Source: Flavobacteriaceae bacterium (GTDB lineage Bacteria > Bacteroidota > Bacteroidia > Flavobacteriales > Flavobacteriaceae). From it: a DNA stretch of 64,000 nt. Positions 17,702 through 25,712 of the stretch are shown piece after piece; positions within the stretch are counted from its first letter, which is position 1; each line of letters opens with the position of its first letter. Below the pieces are notes generated by a model. The model was not told where the DNA came from. It saw nothing but the letters and a program-made list of their open reading frames with translations, and ran no database searches. Location of the stretch: the NCBI GenBank assembly GCA_020435965.1, contig JAGQYS010000037.1:1-64000 (forward strand), written 5' to 3'. The translations under genes were made by a program, and so were the position numbers.

Positions 17702-18381
17702 AGTTGAGACTTAAATTCTTTTAATTTTTCAATATTTTTTAATCCTGGTTCAATTTCAAATTTACTGTTTACATCTAGTGCATAACAATACTTTGAAGCA
17801 TCAATATCTTTAAATTCTTTTAGTTTATCTATTTGATCTAATCCTATACCACCACTTAAAAAGAAAGGCTTTGTTGATGGATAGTTTTTTAAAACACTCC
17901 AGTCAAAAGTATAACCATTACCACCTGGTAGTTTACCCTTTGTGTCGAATAAGAAATAATCACAAGCTTTCTCGTAAGGTTCTAAAACTGAAAAGTCGAA
18001 GCTGTCTTTAACCGAAAACACTTTGATGATTTCTATTGATTTGTCATGCTGAACTTGATTCAGTATCTCATGTTTTTGAATGGATTCCGCATCAAGTGCG
18101 GAATGACAAAGTTGTTTTAGTTTTAAACAAAACTCAGGAGATTCTTTTCCATGGAGCTGTATAGCATTTAATTGATGAGCTTCAATTTTATCCTTTATAA
18201 AATTTAAGTCTTTGTTGACAAAAACACCTACTTTTTTAATTGATTTTGGAAGCTTTGGAATAACGCCATCAAAGTGCCTTGAAGAAGGTTCATGAAATAT
18301 AAACCCAAGATAATCTGGTTGCAAATTTGCAACAGATTCGATGTTTTCTTGATATCTCATTCCGCAGATTTTAAGCCTCAT
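17698..18381 (-). CDS. trpF: Phosphoribosylanthranilate isomerase with in-frame repeat insertion
   Basis: A 227-residue protein with the TrpF motifs KICGM at the start, LDYLGF-like [24 protein letters not shown] and the C-terminal FLSGGIG and ALDVNSKFE phosphate loops. It is about 20 residues longer than usual. The excess, about residues 91-114, is encoded by a palindromic repeat of the type found between the other trp genes (reads [10 protein letters not shown]...LNQVQHD). The reading frame is preserved and the catalytic Cys and Asp regions are intact, so the enzyme is probably functional with a surface-loop extension. Confidence 0.93.
   Translation of the reverse strand: MRLKICGMRYQENIESVANLQPDYLGFIFHEPSSRHFDGVIPKLPKSIKKVGVFVNKDLNFIKDKIEAHQLNAIQLHGKESPEFCLKLKQLCHSALDAESIQKHEILNQVQHDKSIEIIKVFSVKDSFDFSVLEPYEKACDYFLFDTKGKLPGGNGYTFDWSVLKNYPSTKPFFLSGGIGLDQIDKLKEFKDIDASKYCYALDVNSKFEIEPGLKNIEKLKEFKSQL
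18042..18110. repeat. Palindromic repeat inserted in frame within trpF
   Basis: A copy of the interspersed repeat. The outer arms are TTGTCAT / ATGACAA; one half has the GAACTTGATTCAG arm, the other TGGATTCCGCATCAAGTGCG followed by GAATGACA. The latter half is identical to part of the copy at 18436-18465. It translates within trpF without disturbing frame. Confidence 0.85.
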
Positions 18382-18385
18382 GTTA

Positions 18386-18465
18386 TTGTCTTTCCTGCGT
18401 ATGCAGGAATCTATTTTAATATTTTTAGTTCATTGTGGATTCCGCATCAAGTGCGGAATGACAAG
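18386..18465. repeat. Interspersed palindromic repeat (trpC-trpF gap)
   Basis: Two adjacent palindromes: a 20-bp one (TTTCCTGCGTATGCAGGAAT, 18391-18410) and ATTCCGCATCAAGTGCGGAAT with a trailing GACAAG. They fill nearly the whole gap between trpF and trpC. Confidence 0.8.
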
Positions 18466-19251
18466 CTACACTTTTAATTTATTAATAAACTCTGTAGCAC
18501 TTTTTCCTGGATCATCCGTTTTCATAAAGTTCTCACCAATTAAAAACCCTTGATAACCGTAGGGCTGTAATTCTTTGATGGCTTCTATGGAACTGATGCC
18601 ACTTTCGGACACTTTTACAAAGTCATCTGGAATAATGTTACTCAGTGTTTTACTGGTATCTAAACTTACCTCAAAGGTTTTTAAATTTCGGTTGTTCACA
18701 CCTAACATGTCTAAAGAAGGCATGATGGATTTGTGCAATTCGGCTTCATTATGTACTTCTAAGAGCACATCAAGTTGCAAACTTTTAGCTAACTCCGAAA
18801 ATTGCTTGATTTCTTCTCTGGTTAAAATAGCTGCAATCAATAAAATAACATCGGCTCCAAACGCCTTTGCTTCTAGGAGTTGGTATTCATCAATAACAAA
18901 ATCTTTTCTTAAGAGCGGTAAATTACAGCTTTGTCTTGCAGTAATTAAGTCGTCTAAAGTGCCACCAAAATATATTTCGTCTGTTAGTACAGACATACCG
19001 CAAACACCAGCATGTTCGTAGCCAATGGCAACGTTATCTACATTAGCAGTATCGTTGATTAAGGGTTTTGATGGTGAACGCCTTTTAAATTCTGCGATAA
19101 TTCCTGTGGAACTTGCCCTTAGTTTTTTGACCAATGATATTGTTTTTCTATCAAAAAAGGGTGTTTGCTCCAATACTTGCGTTGGAATCAATTCTTTTTT
19201 TAAAGAAACTTCTTTGAGCTTATCTTTTACTATATTGTCTAATATGTTCAT
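18466..19251 (-). CDS. trpC: Indole-3-glycerol phosphate synthase
   Basis: A 261-residue TIM-barrel enzyme. I choose the ATG at 19251 (MNILDNIVKDKLKEV); the frame also opens at a TTG 9 nt earlier that falls in a repeat. Motifs: IIAEFKRRSPSKPLIND with the catalytic Lys and Ser-Pro-Ser, LLRKDFVIDEYQL, LLEVHNEAEL, GVNNRNLKTFE and VSESGIS. It closes the carboxyphenylamino-deoxyribulose phosphate ring to give indoleglycerol phosphate. Confidence 0.96.
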   Translation of the reverse strand: MNILDNIVKDKLKEVSLKKELIPTQVLEQTPFFDRKTISLVKKLRASSTGIIAEFKRRSPSKPLINDTANVDNVAIGYEHAGVCGMSVLTDEIYFGGTLDDLITARQSCNLPLLRKDFVIDEYQLLEAKAFGADVILLIAAILTREEIKQFSELAKSLQLDVLLEVHNEAELHKSIMPSLDMLGVNNRNLKTFEVSLDTSKTLSNIIPDDFVKVSESGISSIEAIKELQPYGYQGFLIGENFMKTDDPGKSATEFINKLKV

Positions 19252-19253
19252 GT

Positions 19254-19319
19254 TTGTCAACCTGAACTTGTTTCAGGTTCTCATTATTTGTGTGATGCTG
19301 AAACAAGTTCAGCATGACG
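19254..19319. repeat. Interspersed palindromic repeat (trpD-trpC gap)
   Basis: Arms CCTGAACTTG / CAAGTTCAG and GAACTTGTTTC / GAAACAAGTTC form an extended dyad ending in GATGCTGAAACAAGTTCAGC followed by ATGACG. It fills the trpD-trpC gap and is related to one half of the repeat in trpF. Confidence 0.8.
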
Positions 19320-19321
19320 TT

Positions 19322-20314
19322 TTATTTACTCAATTCAATTAATTTATCTAAACTTGCCTTTGCTTTTTCAGAAAACAAAGAGTCTTTTGCTATTTCAAAC
19401 CCTTCTTGATGTGAGATTTGTTTTGATGTAGCAATCGCTAATCCAGCATTGGCACAAACGACGTTGTTTTGGGCTTCTGTGCCTTTTCCGCTAATCACAT
19501 TGACGAAAATTTTTGCGGCAGCTTTAACAGTATTTCCTCCAAAAATTGCACTTTGCTCGATTTGGCTAACTCCTATATCTTCAGGAGAAAATAGGGTTTC
19601 GGCATGATTAGAAATCACTTTGGTTTTCCCTGTTAAGGAAATTTCATCATAACCATCTAAGGCGTGAACAATGCTATAATTTTTATCGGTTTGCTGAAAT
19701 AAATAACCATAAAGGCGTTGCAACTCTAAATTAAATACACCAACCATTTGATTTTTAGGAAACGCTGGGTTTACCATTGGTCCTAGCATGTTAAAAAATG
19801 TTTTCACACCTAATTCTCTGCGAATTGGTGCTACATTTTTCATGGCTGGATGAAATAAAGGCGCATGCAAAACACAGATTCCAGTTGCGTCAATCGATTT
19901 TTTTAAAAAGTCTTTATCGTTTGAAAATTTAATGCCTAAATATTCCATAACATTAGAGGAACCACAAGCTGAGGACACACCATAGTTACCATGCTTTGCT
20001 ACATTAACACCAGCTCCAGCAGTGACAAATGACGATAAGGTTGAAATATTAAACGTGTCTTTTCCATCACCTCCAGTCCCGCATAAATCAATTGGATTAA
20101 AATCTTTTAAATCGACAGCAATACACAATTCTAAAAGTGCGTCTCTAAACCCTTGTAATTCTTCAAGGGTGATACTTCGCATCATGTACACTGTAAGAAA
20201 AGATGCTATTTGACTTTGGTTGTATTGTCCTTCGGAAATGTTTACCAAAACCTGTTTTGCTTCTTCACTTGAGATGCTTTCGTGGTTTATTAGTCTGTTT
20301 AATAGTTCTTTCAT
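19322..20314 (-). CDS. trpD: Anthranilate phosphoribosyltransferase
   Basis: About 330 residues. The ATG at 20314 (MKELLNRLINHES) fits the family start; another in-frame ATG at 20323 lies inside the adjacent repeat. The signature LCGTGGDGKDTFNIST binds PRPP, followed by KHGNYGVSSACGSSNVMEYLG, and the metal-binding Asp-Glu occurs in ALDGYDEISL. It transfers phosphoribose to anthranilate. Confidence 0.95.
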   Translation of the reverse strand: MKELLNRLINHESISSEEAKQVLVNISEGQYNQSQIASFLTVYMMRSITLEELQGFRDALLELCIAVDLKDFNPIDLCGTGGDGKDTFNISTLSSFVTAGAGVNVAKHGNYGVSSACGSSNVMEYLGIKFSNDKDFLKKSIDATGICVLHAPLFHPAMKNVAPIRRELGVKTFFNMLGPMVNPAFPKNQMVGVFNLELQRLYGYLFQQTDKNYSIVHALDGYDEISLTGKTKVISNHAETLFSPEDIGVSQIEQSAIFGGNTVKAAAKIFVNVISGKGTEAQNNVVCANAGLAIATSKQISHQEGFEIAKDSLFSEKAKASLDKLIELSK

Positions 20315-20320
20315 ACTTTT

Positions 20321-20420
20321 CATTCCTGCAAAGGCAGGAATCTTTTTAATTCAACTTTTATTCATAATGGATTCCGCATCACACTTCGACTGCGCTCAGT
20401 GGGACAGTGCGGAATGACAA
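20321..20420. repeat. Interspersed palindromic repeat with a nested second repeat (trpG-trpD gap)
   Basis: It starts with ATTCCTGCAAAGGCAGGAAT. It continues with the ATTCCGCATCA / AGTGCGGAAT palindrome seen at 18436-18465, but here its loop is interrupted by about 24 bp reading CACTTCGACTGCGCTCAGTG plus GGAC. This looks like one repeat inserted in another. It occupies the whole trpG-trpD gap. Confidence 0.78.
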
Positions 20421-20422
20421 TA

Positions 20423-20989
20423 CTAACTATTTATCCAGTTTTCTAAAATCTTTTTTCCATCTGGAGTTAAAACCGATTCTGGATGGTATTGCACACCTTT
20501 TACATCATATTCTCGATGTCTTAGAGACATCACTTGTCCGTTTTCGTCAAATGATGTTGCTTCTAAACAGTCTGGTAGTTTGGCATCAACCACCCAAGAA
20601 TGATAACGTCCTACTTCAATATTTTTCTCTAAACCTTCAAATAGAGGTTCATCATTTACAGAAATAGCTACCTTGGTAGCTACACCATGATACACTTCTT
20701 CAAGATTAATTAATGAGCCACCAAAAACTTCACCAATAGCTTGTTGGCCAAGGCATACACCTAAAATACTTTTTGTTGATGCGTAGGTTTTAATAATATC
20801 CTTTAAAAGTCCTGCTTCGTCTGGAATTCCTGGTCCAGGTGATAATACTATTTTATGATACGGTTTAACATCTTCTAAGGTTAATTTATCATTCCTAACA
20901 ACAGTCACATCACAATTTAAATCTTCAAGATAGTGAACTAAATTGTAAGTAAAACTGTCGTAATTATCTATGACTAATACTTTTTTCAT
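20423..20989 (-). CDS. trpG: Anthranilate synthase component II (glutamine amidotransferase)
   Basis: A 188-residue class I glutamine amidotransferase. It starts VLVIDNYDSFTYNLVHYLE, with the nucleophile Cys in ILGVCLGQQAIGE and the His-Glu pair in VQYHPESVLTP. It supplies ammonia to TrpE. Its ATG overlaps the trpE stop by 4 bp, consistent with stoichiometric co-translation. Confidence 0.96.
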   Translation of the reverse strand: MKKVLVIDNYDSFTYNLVHYLEDLNCDVTVVRNDKLTLEDVKPYHKIVLSPGPGIPDEAGLLKDIIKTYASTKSILGVCLGQQAIGEVFGGSLINLEEVYHGVATKVAISVNDEPLFEGLEKNIEVGRYHSWVVDAKLPDCLEATSFDENGQVMSLRHREYDVKGVQYHPESVLTPDGKKILENWINS

Positions 20990-22386
20990 ATCGATATTCT
21001 TTCTGCTATTGTAATAGCTTTTGTTAATGCTCCCAACTTATTATATACTTCTTGTAATTCATCATTTGCACTAGATTTTGATACAATTCCTGCTCCAGCT
21101 TGCCAATGCAATTGATGGTTTTTACTTAAAAAAGTTCTAATCATAATGGCATGATTGTAATTGCCTTCAAAATCCATAAAACCAATAGCACCACCATAAA
21201 AAGTTCTACTTGTTTTTTCGTAATTTTCTATTAGTTGCATCGCTCGATGTTTTGGCGCACCACTTAATGTGCCTGCTGGAAACGTGTCTGCAACCACTTG
21301 CATGGTTGATACATCGTCATGTTTTTTTCCAGTGACTTTGCTTACTAAGTGAATTACATGAGAAAAAAACTGCACTTCACGATATTTTTCAACGGTTACG
21401 TTGCTTCCATGTCTACTCAAATCATTTCTAGCAAGGTCAACAAGCATGACATGCTCTGCATTTTCTTTAGCATCTTCAACCAATTTTTCAGCAAGCTCAG
21501 CATCTTTTAAGTCATCTCCAGTTCGCTTAAACGTTCCAGCAATTGGATGAATTTCGGCTTGACCATTACTTACAACTAGTTGCGCTTCAGGTGAACTTCC
21601 AAAAATTTTAAAATTCCCATAATCAAAGTAGAATAGGTAAGGAGAAGGGTTGATGCTTCGTAAAGCACGATACACGTTAAACTCATCGCCTTTAAAATTT
21701 TGTTGAAACTTTCTTGATAAAACCAATTGAAAGACATCACCTCTAGCGCAATGCTTTTTTGCTAACTCTACGTGATTTTTATAGTCTTCATCAGTAAGAT
21801 TTGAACTAATCTCCCCTTGAGAAGTGAATTGATAAGAAGCAAAATTTTTAGCCTTGATTAAATGAAGAATATCATCAACATTGTTTTTAGTATCAAAACA
21901 ATGAGCAAAAATATAAGCTTCATTTTTAAAGTGATTGATGGCTATGATGTTCTGATAAACAGCATAATAAATATCAGGAATCTGTAATGAACCTTCCTTT
22001 TTAGAAATATCAACATCTTCAAAATACTTTACTGCATCATAAGTTGTATAACCAAAAATTCCGTTGTTAATGAACTTGAACTGCTCATCAGTGTCAACTT
22101 TAAACTGTTTTGTGAATTTGTGAATTTCGTTGGTAACATCTGTTTTGTTTGTTTCAGAAACTGATTGACTACCATCAGGAAATTTCTGAGTTATAACTTC
22201 ATTTTCAACTTTAATAGATGCAATTGGGTTGCAGCATATGTATGAAAAACTGTTATCATTGGCATGATAATCACTACTCTCAAGCAAAATACTATTAGGA
22301 TACTTGTCTCGAATCTTTAGGTATATACTTACAGGCGTAATAGTGTCTGCCAGTATTTTTTTGTAATGTGTTTTTAATTGATACAT
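20986..22386 (-). CDS. trpE: Anthranilate synthase component I
   Basis: A 466-residue chorismate-utilising enzyme. Family motifs are ESSDYHANDNSFSYI (the Trp-feedback LLES site), FQLVLSRKF, FGSSPEAQL, HPIAGTFKRTGDD, HVMLVDLARNDL, PAGTLSGAPKHRAM and the C-terminal QAGAGIVSKS. The LLESS segment suggests feedback inhibition by tryptophan is retained. It is the first structural gene of the operon, 7 nt after the attenuator T-run. Confidence 0.96.
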   Translation of the reverse strand: MYQLKTHYKKILADTITPVSIYLKIRDKYPNSILLESSDYHANDNSFSYICCNPIASIKVENEVITQKFPDGSQSVSETNKTDVTNEIHKFTKQFKVDTDEQFKFINNGIFGYTTYDAVKYFEDVDISKKEGSLQIPDIYYAVYQNIIAINHFKNEAYIFAHCFDTKNNVDDILHLIKAKNFASYQFTSQGEISSNLTDEDYKNHVELAKKHCARGDVFQLVLSRKFQQNFKGDEFNVYRALRSINPSPYLFYFDYGNFKIFGSSPEAQLVVSNGQAEIHPIAGTFKRTGDDLKDAELAEKLVEDAKENAEHVMLVDLARNDLSRHGSNVTVEKYREVQFFSHVIHLVSKVTGKKHDDVSTMQVVADTFPAGTLSGAPKHRAMQLIENYEKTSRTFYGGAIGFMDFEGNYNHAIMIRTFLSKNHQLHWQAGAGIVSKSSANDELQEVYNKLGALTKAITIAERISI

Positions 22387-22392
22387 AATATA

Positions 22393-22428
22393 AATTAAAA
22401 AAGGCTTGTCGTGAATGACAAGCCTTTT
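22393..22428 (-). terminator. trp operon attenuator terminator
   Basis: On the minus strand a perfect 12-bp stem AAAAGGCTTGTC / GACAAGCCTTTT with loop ATTCAC is followed by TTAATTT, immediately before the trpE start. Because it lies between the operon promoter and trpE and follows a Trp-codon leader, it acts as an attenuator rather than a gene-end terminator. Eight bases of the upstream leader (TCGTGAAT, near 22466-22473) are complementary to the loop and first stem bases (ATTCACGA) and could form a competing structure. Confidence 0.85.
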
Positions 22429-22471
22429 GGTATTTTTAGTTTAAATATACGATAGGGTTAATTCACGAATG

Positions 22472-22519
22472 TTAATTTCGAAAATTCCACCACCAAGTAT
22501 GATTTAAAATTGTGTTCAT
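22472..22519 (-). CDS. trpL: trp leader peptide
   Basis: A 15-codon ORF, MNTILNHTWWWNFRN, with three consecutive TGG codons. It starts 15 nt downstream of the -7 element and stops 44 nt before the attenuator stem. This is the classic arrangement for ribosome-mediated transcription attenuation: a ribosome stalling at the Trp codons when charged tRNA-Trp is scarce would favour an alternative fold over the terminator. Confidence 0.85.
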   Translation of the reverse strand: MNTILNHTWWWNFRN

Positions 22520-22533
22520 TTGTTTTGTTTGTT

Positions 22534-22564
22534 CAAATATAGAAATGAAAATGTAATAATCAAA
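22534..22564 (-). promoter_or_regulatory. trp operon promoter
   Basis: On the minus strand TTTG, 19 nt, TATATTTG: an exact match to the Bacteroidota primary-sigma consensus (TTTG-N19-TAnnTTTG). Transcription would begin near 22527, only a few bases before the leader-peptide ATG. Confidence 0.8.
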
Positions 22565-22672
22565 TGTTATGATAAAAAATATGCTGAAATTCAAAAAAAC
22601 GACATATAAACTGCTAATAAAAAGTTTTGTTAAAGTTTTCTAATAATAAAGTCAGATCACTATTTTTATGTG

Positions 22673-23209
22673 ATGAAGAATATATTATCCCTTTTTGTGT
22701 TATTGTTGGTGGTTTCCTGTAAGATAGATCAGAAAACCGAAACTGCTCAAACTGATGAAGTTAAAATTGAAACATACACTGCCGACGACATCAAACTAGA
22801 AATACATAATTTTAATGGGTTGGAACCTTACTTAAACAAAAACGATGATAAGACCTATGTTGTAAATTTTTGGGCCACTTGGTGTGCTCCTTGTGTTAAG
22901 GAATTGCCTCATTTTGAAGAGCTCAACAAAAATTACAAAGACAAAAATGTTGAAGTCATGTTGGTGAGTTTAGATTTTCCGAATCAGTATGACAAAAAAT
23001 TGAAGCCATTTATTAAGAAACATAATTTACAATCTAAAATTTTAGTCTTAGATGATGTAGATCAAAATACTTGGATACCAAAAATAAATGAGGATTGGGA
23101 TGGCGCAATCCCTGTTACAATTATTTATAATAAAAATAAGCGCGAGTTTTACGATAGAACATTTTCTTACGAAGAACTAGAAACAGAATTAAAACAATTT
23201 TTAAATTAA
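22673..23209 (+). CDS. TlpA-like thioredoxin lipoprotein
   Basis: A 178-residue protein. I choose the ATG at 22673; a GTG 3 nt earlier is also in frame. The lipoprotein signal ends at Cys16 (LLVVSC). The thioredoxin-fold active site is WATWCAPC (Cys71, Cys74), followed by KELPHFEELN, and cis-Pro lies in GAIPVTIIY. It probably reduces periplasmic disulfides. The next thioredoxin-like gene follows after 7 bp, so they form a redox pair. Confidence 0.88.
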   Translation: MKNILSLFVLLLVVSCKIDQKTETAQTDEVKIETYTADDIKLEIHNFNGLEPYLNKNDDKTYVVNFWATWCAPCVKELPHFEELNKNYKDKNVEVMLVSLDFPNQYDKKLKPFIKKHNLQSKILVLDDVDQNTWIPKINEDWDGAIPVTIIYNKNKREFYDRTFSYEELETELKQFLN

Positions 23210-23216
23210 ACATACT

Positions 23217-23831
23217 ATGAAACTTATTAAAACACTATCTGTATTTGTAATTACTTTGGTTATGAGTGCATTTACAGTAAGCACACCAGCTTCTGGTGGT
23301 TATGAAGTTGGTGATATAGCTACAGATTTTAAATTAAAGAACATTGATGGGAAGATGGTTTCTTTAGCAGATTACAAAGATGCTAAAGGCTACATTGTGA
23401 TTTTTACCTGTAATACCTGTCCTTATGCTGTGCAGTATGAAGACCGAATTATTGCATTAGACAAAAAGTATGCAGATAAAGGGTTTCCTGTTGTAGCGAT
23501 TATGCCAAATAATCCTGTTGTACAACCTGGAGATAGTCAAGATGCAATGAAAGCCAGAGCAGCATCAAAAGGGTTTACTTTTCCTTATTTATTTGATGAT
23601 GGGCAAAAAATTTATCCTCAATATGGAGCCACCAAAACACCACATGTTTATTTATTAGAGAAAACCAAGAAAGGAAATGTAGTAAGATATATTGGAGCCA
23701 TTGACGATAACTACAAAGACGCTGAAGCAGTAAACACTAAATATGTTGAAGAAGCTGTAGATGCCTTAATGAATGGAAAAGAGATAAAAGAAACTAAGAC
23801 CAGAGCTATAGGCTGTACCATAAAAGTTTAA
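23217..23831 (+). CDS. Secreted thioredoxin/AhpC-TSA-like protein
   Basis: A 204-residue protein with a signal peptide (VITLVMSAFTVSTPAS). The fold is peroxiredoxin/thioredoxin-like (VGDIATDFKLKNIDGKMVSLADY), with active-site CNTC (Cys65, Cys68) followed by PYAVQYEDRI, and cis-Pro in GATKTPHVYLL. A late Cys in RAIGCTIKV is typical of this family. It is co-transcribed with the lipoprotein 7 bp upstream and ends in a terminator. Confidence 0.87.
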   Translation: MKLIKTLSVFVITLVMSAFTVSTPASGGYEVGDIATDFKLKNIDGKMVSLADYKDAKGYIVIFTCNTCPYAVQYEDRIIALDKKYADKGFPVVAIMPNNPVVQPGDSQDAMKARAASKGFTFPYLFDDGQKIYPQYGATKTPHVYLLEKTKKGNVVRYIGAIDDNYKDAEAVNTKYVEEAVDALMNGKEIKETKTRAIGCTIKV

Positions 23832-23842
23832 CGAAAAAAATC

Positions 23843-23873
23843 AATCCGAAGTGTAACATTTCGGATTTTTTTA
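23843..23873 (+). terminator. Intrinsic terminator
   Basis: The stem AATCCGAA / TTCGGATT with a 9-nt loop is followed by a run of T, directly after the thioredoxin gene pair. Confidence 0.85.
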
Positions 23874-23925
23874 TGTCTTTATGATATATCACAAAGAAAC
23901 GTTAAATTTGTTTTTAAATTAAGAC

Positions 23926-24240
23926 ATGGCAGACTTGACTCAAATAGAATGGCAGGAACAATTACAGAATGATCCTGATGCAGTGATTTTAGATGTAAGA
24001 ACTAACGCCGAAATTCAACAAGGGTATATACCAAACTCTAAACATATAGATATTTATAATGGTCAAGAATTTATTGATGAAGTAATGAAACTTGACAAAA
24101 GCAAGAGTTATTATGTGTATTGCAAATCTGGAGGAAGAAGTGGGCAAGCTTGTTCTTTTATGAACCAAGCTGGCTTTGAAAAGGCTTACAATTTAGTTGG
24201 TGGCATTATGCAGTGGCAAGGAGAGATTTCTTTTAATTAA
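23926..24240 (+). CDS. Rhodanese-like domain protein (cytosolic)
   Basis: A 104-residue single rhodanese domain: VILDVRTNAEIQQGYIPNSKHI, then the active-site loop CKSGGRSG with nucleophile Cys66, and NLVGGIMQWQ at the end. It has no signal peptide, so it acts in the cytoplasm on a sulfur carrier. A TAAATTTG -7 element lies at 23903-23910 just upstream. A second rhodanese gene follows after 12 bp. Confidence 0.9.
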   Translation: MADLTQIEWQEQLQNDPDAVILDVRTNAEIQQGYIPNSKHIDIYNGQEFIDEVMKLDKSKSYYVYCKSGGRSGQACSFMNQAGFEKAYNLVGGIMQWQGEISFN

Positions 24241-24252
24241 ACATTTTTATAT

Positions 24253-24651
24253 ATGAAACGTTTTATTCTTTTATTATTAATAACATCTGCTTTTACTTTT
24301 AGTTGTAAAGAAACAACTGAAGAAAACATTAAATTAGTAACTCCTGAAGAGATGAAAGAGCTCTCTCAAATGGATGGTGTTCAGTTAGTAGATGTTCGCA
24401 CACCTGAAGAATTTGAAGAAGGCCATATAAAAGGATTTCAAAACATAGATTTCATGTCTGACACCTTTCAAGAAGATTTAGAAAAACTGGATAAAACCAA
24501 ACCAGTTATTGTGTATTGTAAATCTGGTAACAGAAGTGGCAAAAGTTGCAAAATAATGAAAGAAAAAGGCTTTGTTAAAGTCTATGACCTAGAAGGAGGT
24601 ATTGAACAATGGAAGTATGAAGGTAATAAGGTTGAAATTCTTCTTCCTTAA
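24253..24651 (+). CDS. Rhodanese-like lipoprotein
   Basis: A 132-residue protein with a lipoprotein signal ending at Cys18 (TFSC), then one rhodanese domain (VQLVDVRTPEEFEEGHIKGFQNIDF; active loop CKSGNRSGKSC with Cys89). It is a paralogue of the preceding cytosolic rhodanese but is anchored in the envelope, so the pair may handle sulfane sulfur on both sides of the inner membrane. It overlaps the convergent kinase gene by 4 bp. Confidence 0.88.
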   Translation: MKRFILLLLITSAFTFSCKETTEENIKLVTPEEMKELSQMDGVQLVDVRTPEEFEEGHIKGFQNIDFMSDTFQEDLEKLDKTKPVIVYCKSGNRSGKSCKIMKEKGFVKVYDLEGGIEQWKYEGNKVEILLP

Positions 24652-25700
24652 ACAAGCTTGCTTTTTATTACAGCTTCAATAAATTGCTGCTCATTAATGG
24701 CTTTTTTTGTAAACTCAAATAGACTTTGACATCTGTCAAGGTTTTGGTTTTCGTTGCTAACTTTGTAGTATATATTCCCATTTAAATAATCTGTTAAAGC
24801 CCTTAGACCATGCATAAACGGCATCAATGCACACGAAATTGGTAAAAAATCAATTTCTTTAGGAGTTAGCATAGATTTATAGTTTTCTAAACCTTCAACA
24901 AAATTCTCAAACAAAGTTCTATTAAACTTTATGTTCTCTAACACTTTTTCATCTTCATTAGATTCGCTTACAACTGTTCTAATAGCATCGCCAAAATCAT
25001 AATGGAAATAACCTTTCATTATGGTATCTAAATCAATAAAACACAAACCTTGTTTTGTGGTTTTATCAAAAAGCATATTATTGAGCTTTGTATCGTTATG
25101 GCAAATTCGTAGTGGTAAATCTGCTTGGTAGAAAGCATTAAATAAGGTTTTGTTGTTTTGAGCAAATGCAATAAGATGTTTCGCTATTTCTTTTCTATTA
25201 GTTGAGGTGTTGGCTAAAGCTGTTTCAAATTCAGTAATTTTAGATGGCAGATGATTCAAATTGCTAATTATGTCGTCAAAATCTTTAGGATTTTCTTTTG
25301 ATAATAAAGTGTGAAACTTCCCCAATATTTTACCAGCTTCAAATGCTATTTTTGGATCCTTGGTGTAGTTAAAAGCATCACTATTTTTAATGTAAGTGAG
25401 CATTCGCCAATAGTTGTCATTTTTAATGTAAACTAGAGCTTTGTCTTGAGTTGGAATTAATGAAATTTCTGTGTAATCTTCACCTTTTAATTTTTGAAGC
25501 GCCTTATGAAAATTTTGATGAAGTGTATCAATATTTTTAAAAACTTTTGCATTGATGCGTTGCAAAATAAATTGTTTGTTGTCACTATCTGTAATTAAAA
25601 AAGTATCATTTATGTAACCTTGATTTATAGGTAAAATGCTACTAATTTTAGTAGAAACTTGAAAATGACTCCAAACCAATTTTAATGCTTTATGATTCAT
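24648..25700 (-). CDS. APH-family sugar/small-molecule kinase
   Basis: A 350-residue protein of the aminoglycoside-phosphotransferase/choline-kinase fold. It has INDTFLITDSDNKQFILQRIN in the N-lobe, the catalytic loop ICHNDTKLNNMLFD near residue 200, and the metal Asp in GLCFIDLDTIMKG. The arrangement resembles N-acetylhexosamine 1-kinases (NahK). The upstream neighbour is a nucleotidyltransferase, so the two could turn a hexosamine into a nucleotide sugar; this pathway is inference. Confidence 0.8.
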   Translation of the reverse strand: MNHKALKLVWSHFQVSTKISSILPINQGYINDTFLITDSDNKQFILQRINAKVFKNIDTLHQNFHKALQKLKGEDYTEISLIPTQDKALVYIKNDNYWRMLTYIKNSDAFNYTKDPKIAFEAGKILGKFHTLLSKENPKDFDDIISNLNHLPSKITEFETALANTSTNRKEIAKHLIAFAQNNKTLFNAFYQADLPLRICHNDTKLNNMLFDKTTKQGLCFIDLDTIMKGYFHYDFGDAIRTVVSESNEDEKVLENIKFNRTLFENFVEGLENYKSMLTPKEIDFLPISCALMPFMHGLRALTDYLNGNIYYKVSNENQNLDRCQSLFEFTKKAINEQQFIEAVIKSKLV

Positions 25701-25712
25701 GGTAGTTAAACA

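Noticed and set aside
17698..18381. The extra length of trpF was first suspected to be a frameshift or misassembly.
   Set aside because: The frame continues cleanly through the repeat, and all conserved motifs on both sides are in the same frame.
19025..19342. An open frame on the plus strand across the trpC start and the trpD-trpC repeat, ending in a KQVQHD-type peptide.
   Set aside because: It is antisense to trpC and its end is the translation of the palindromic repeat.
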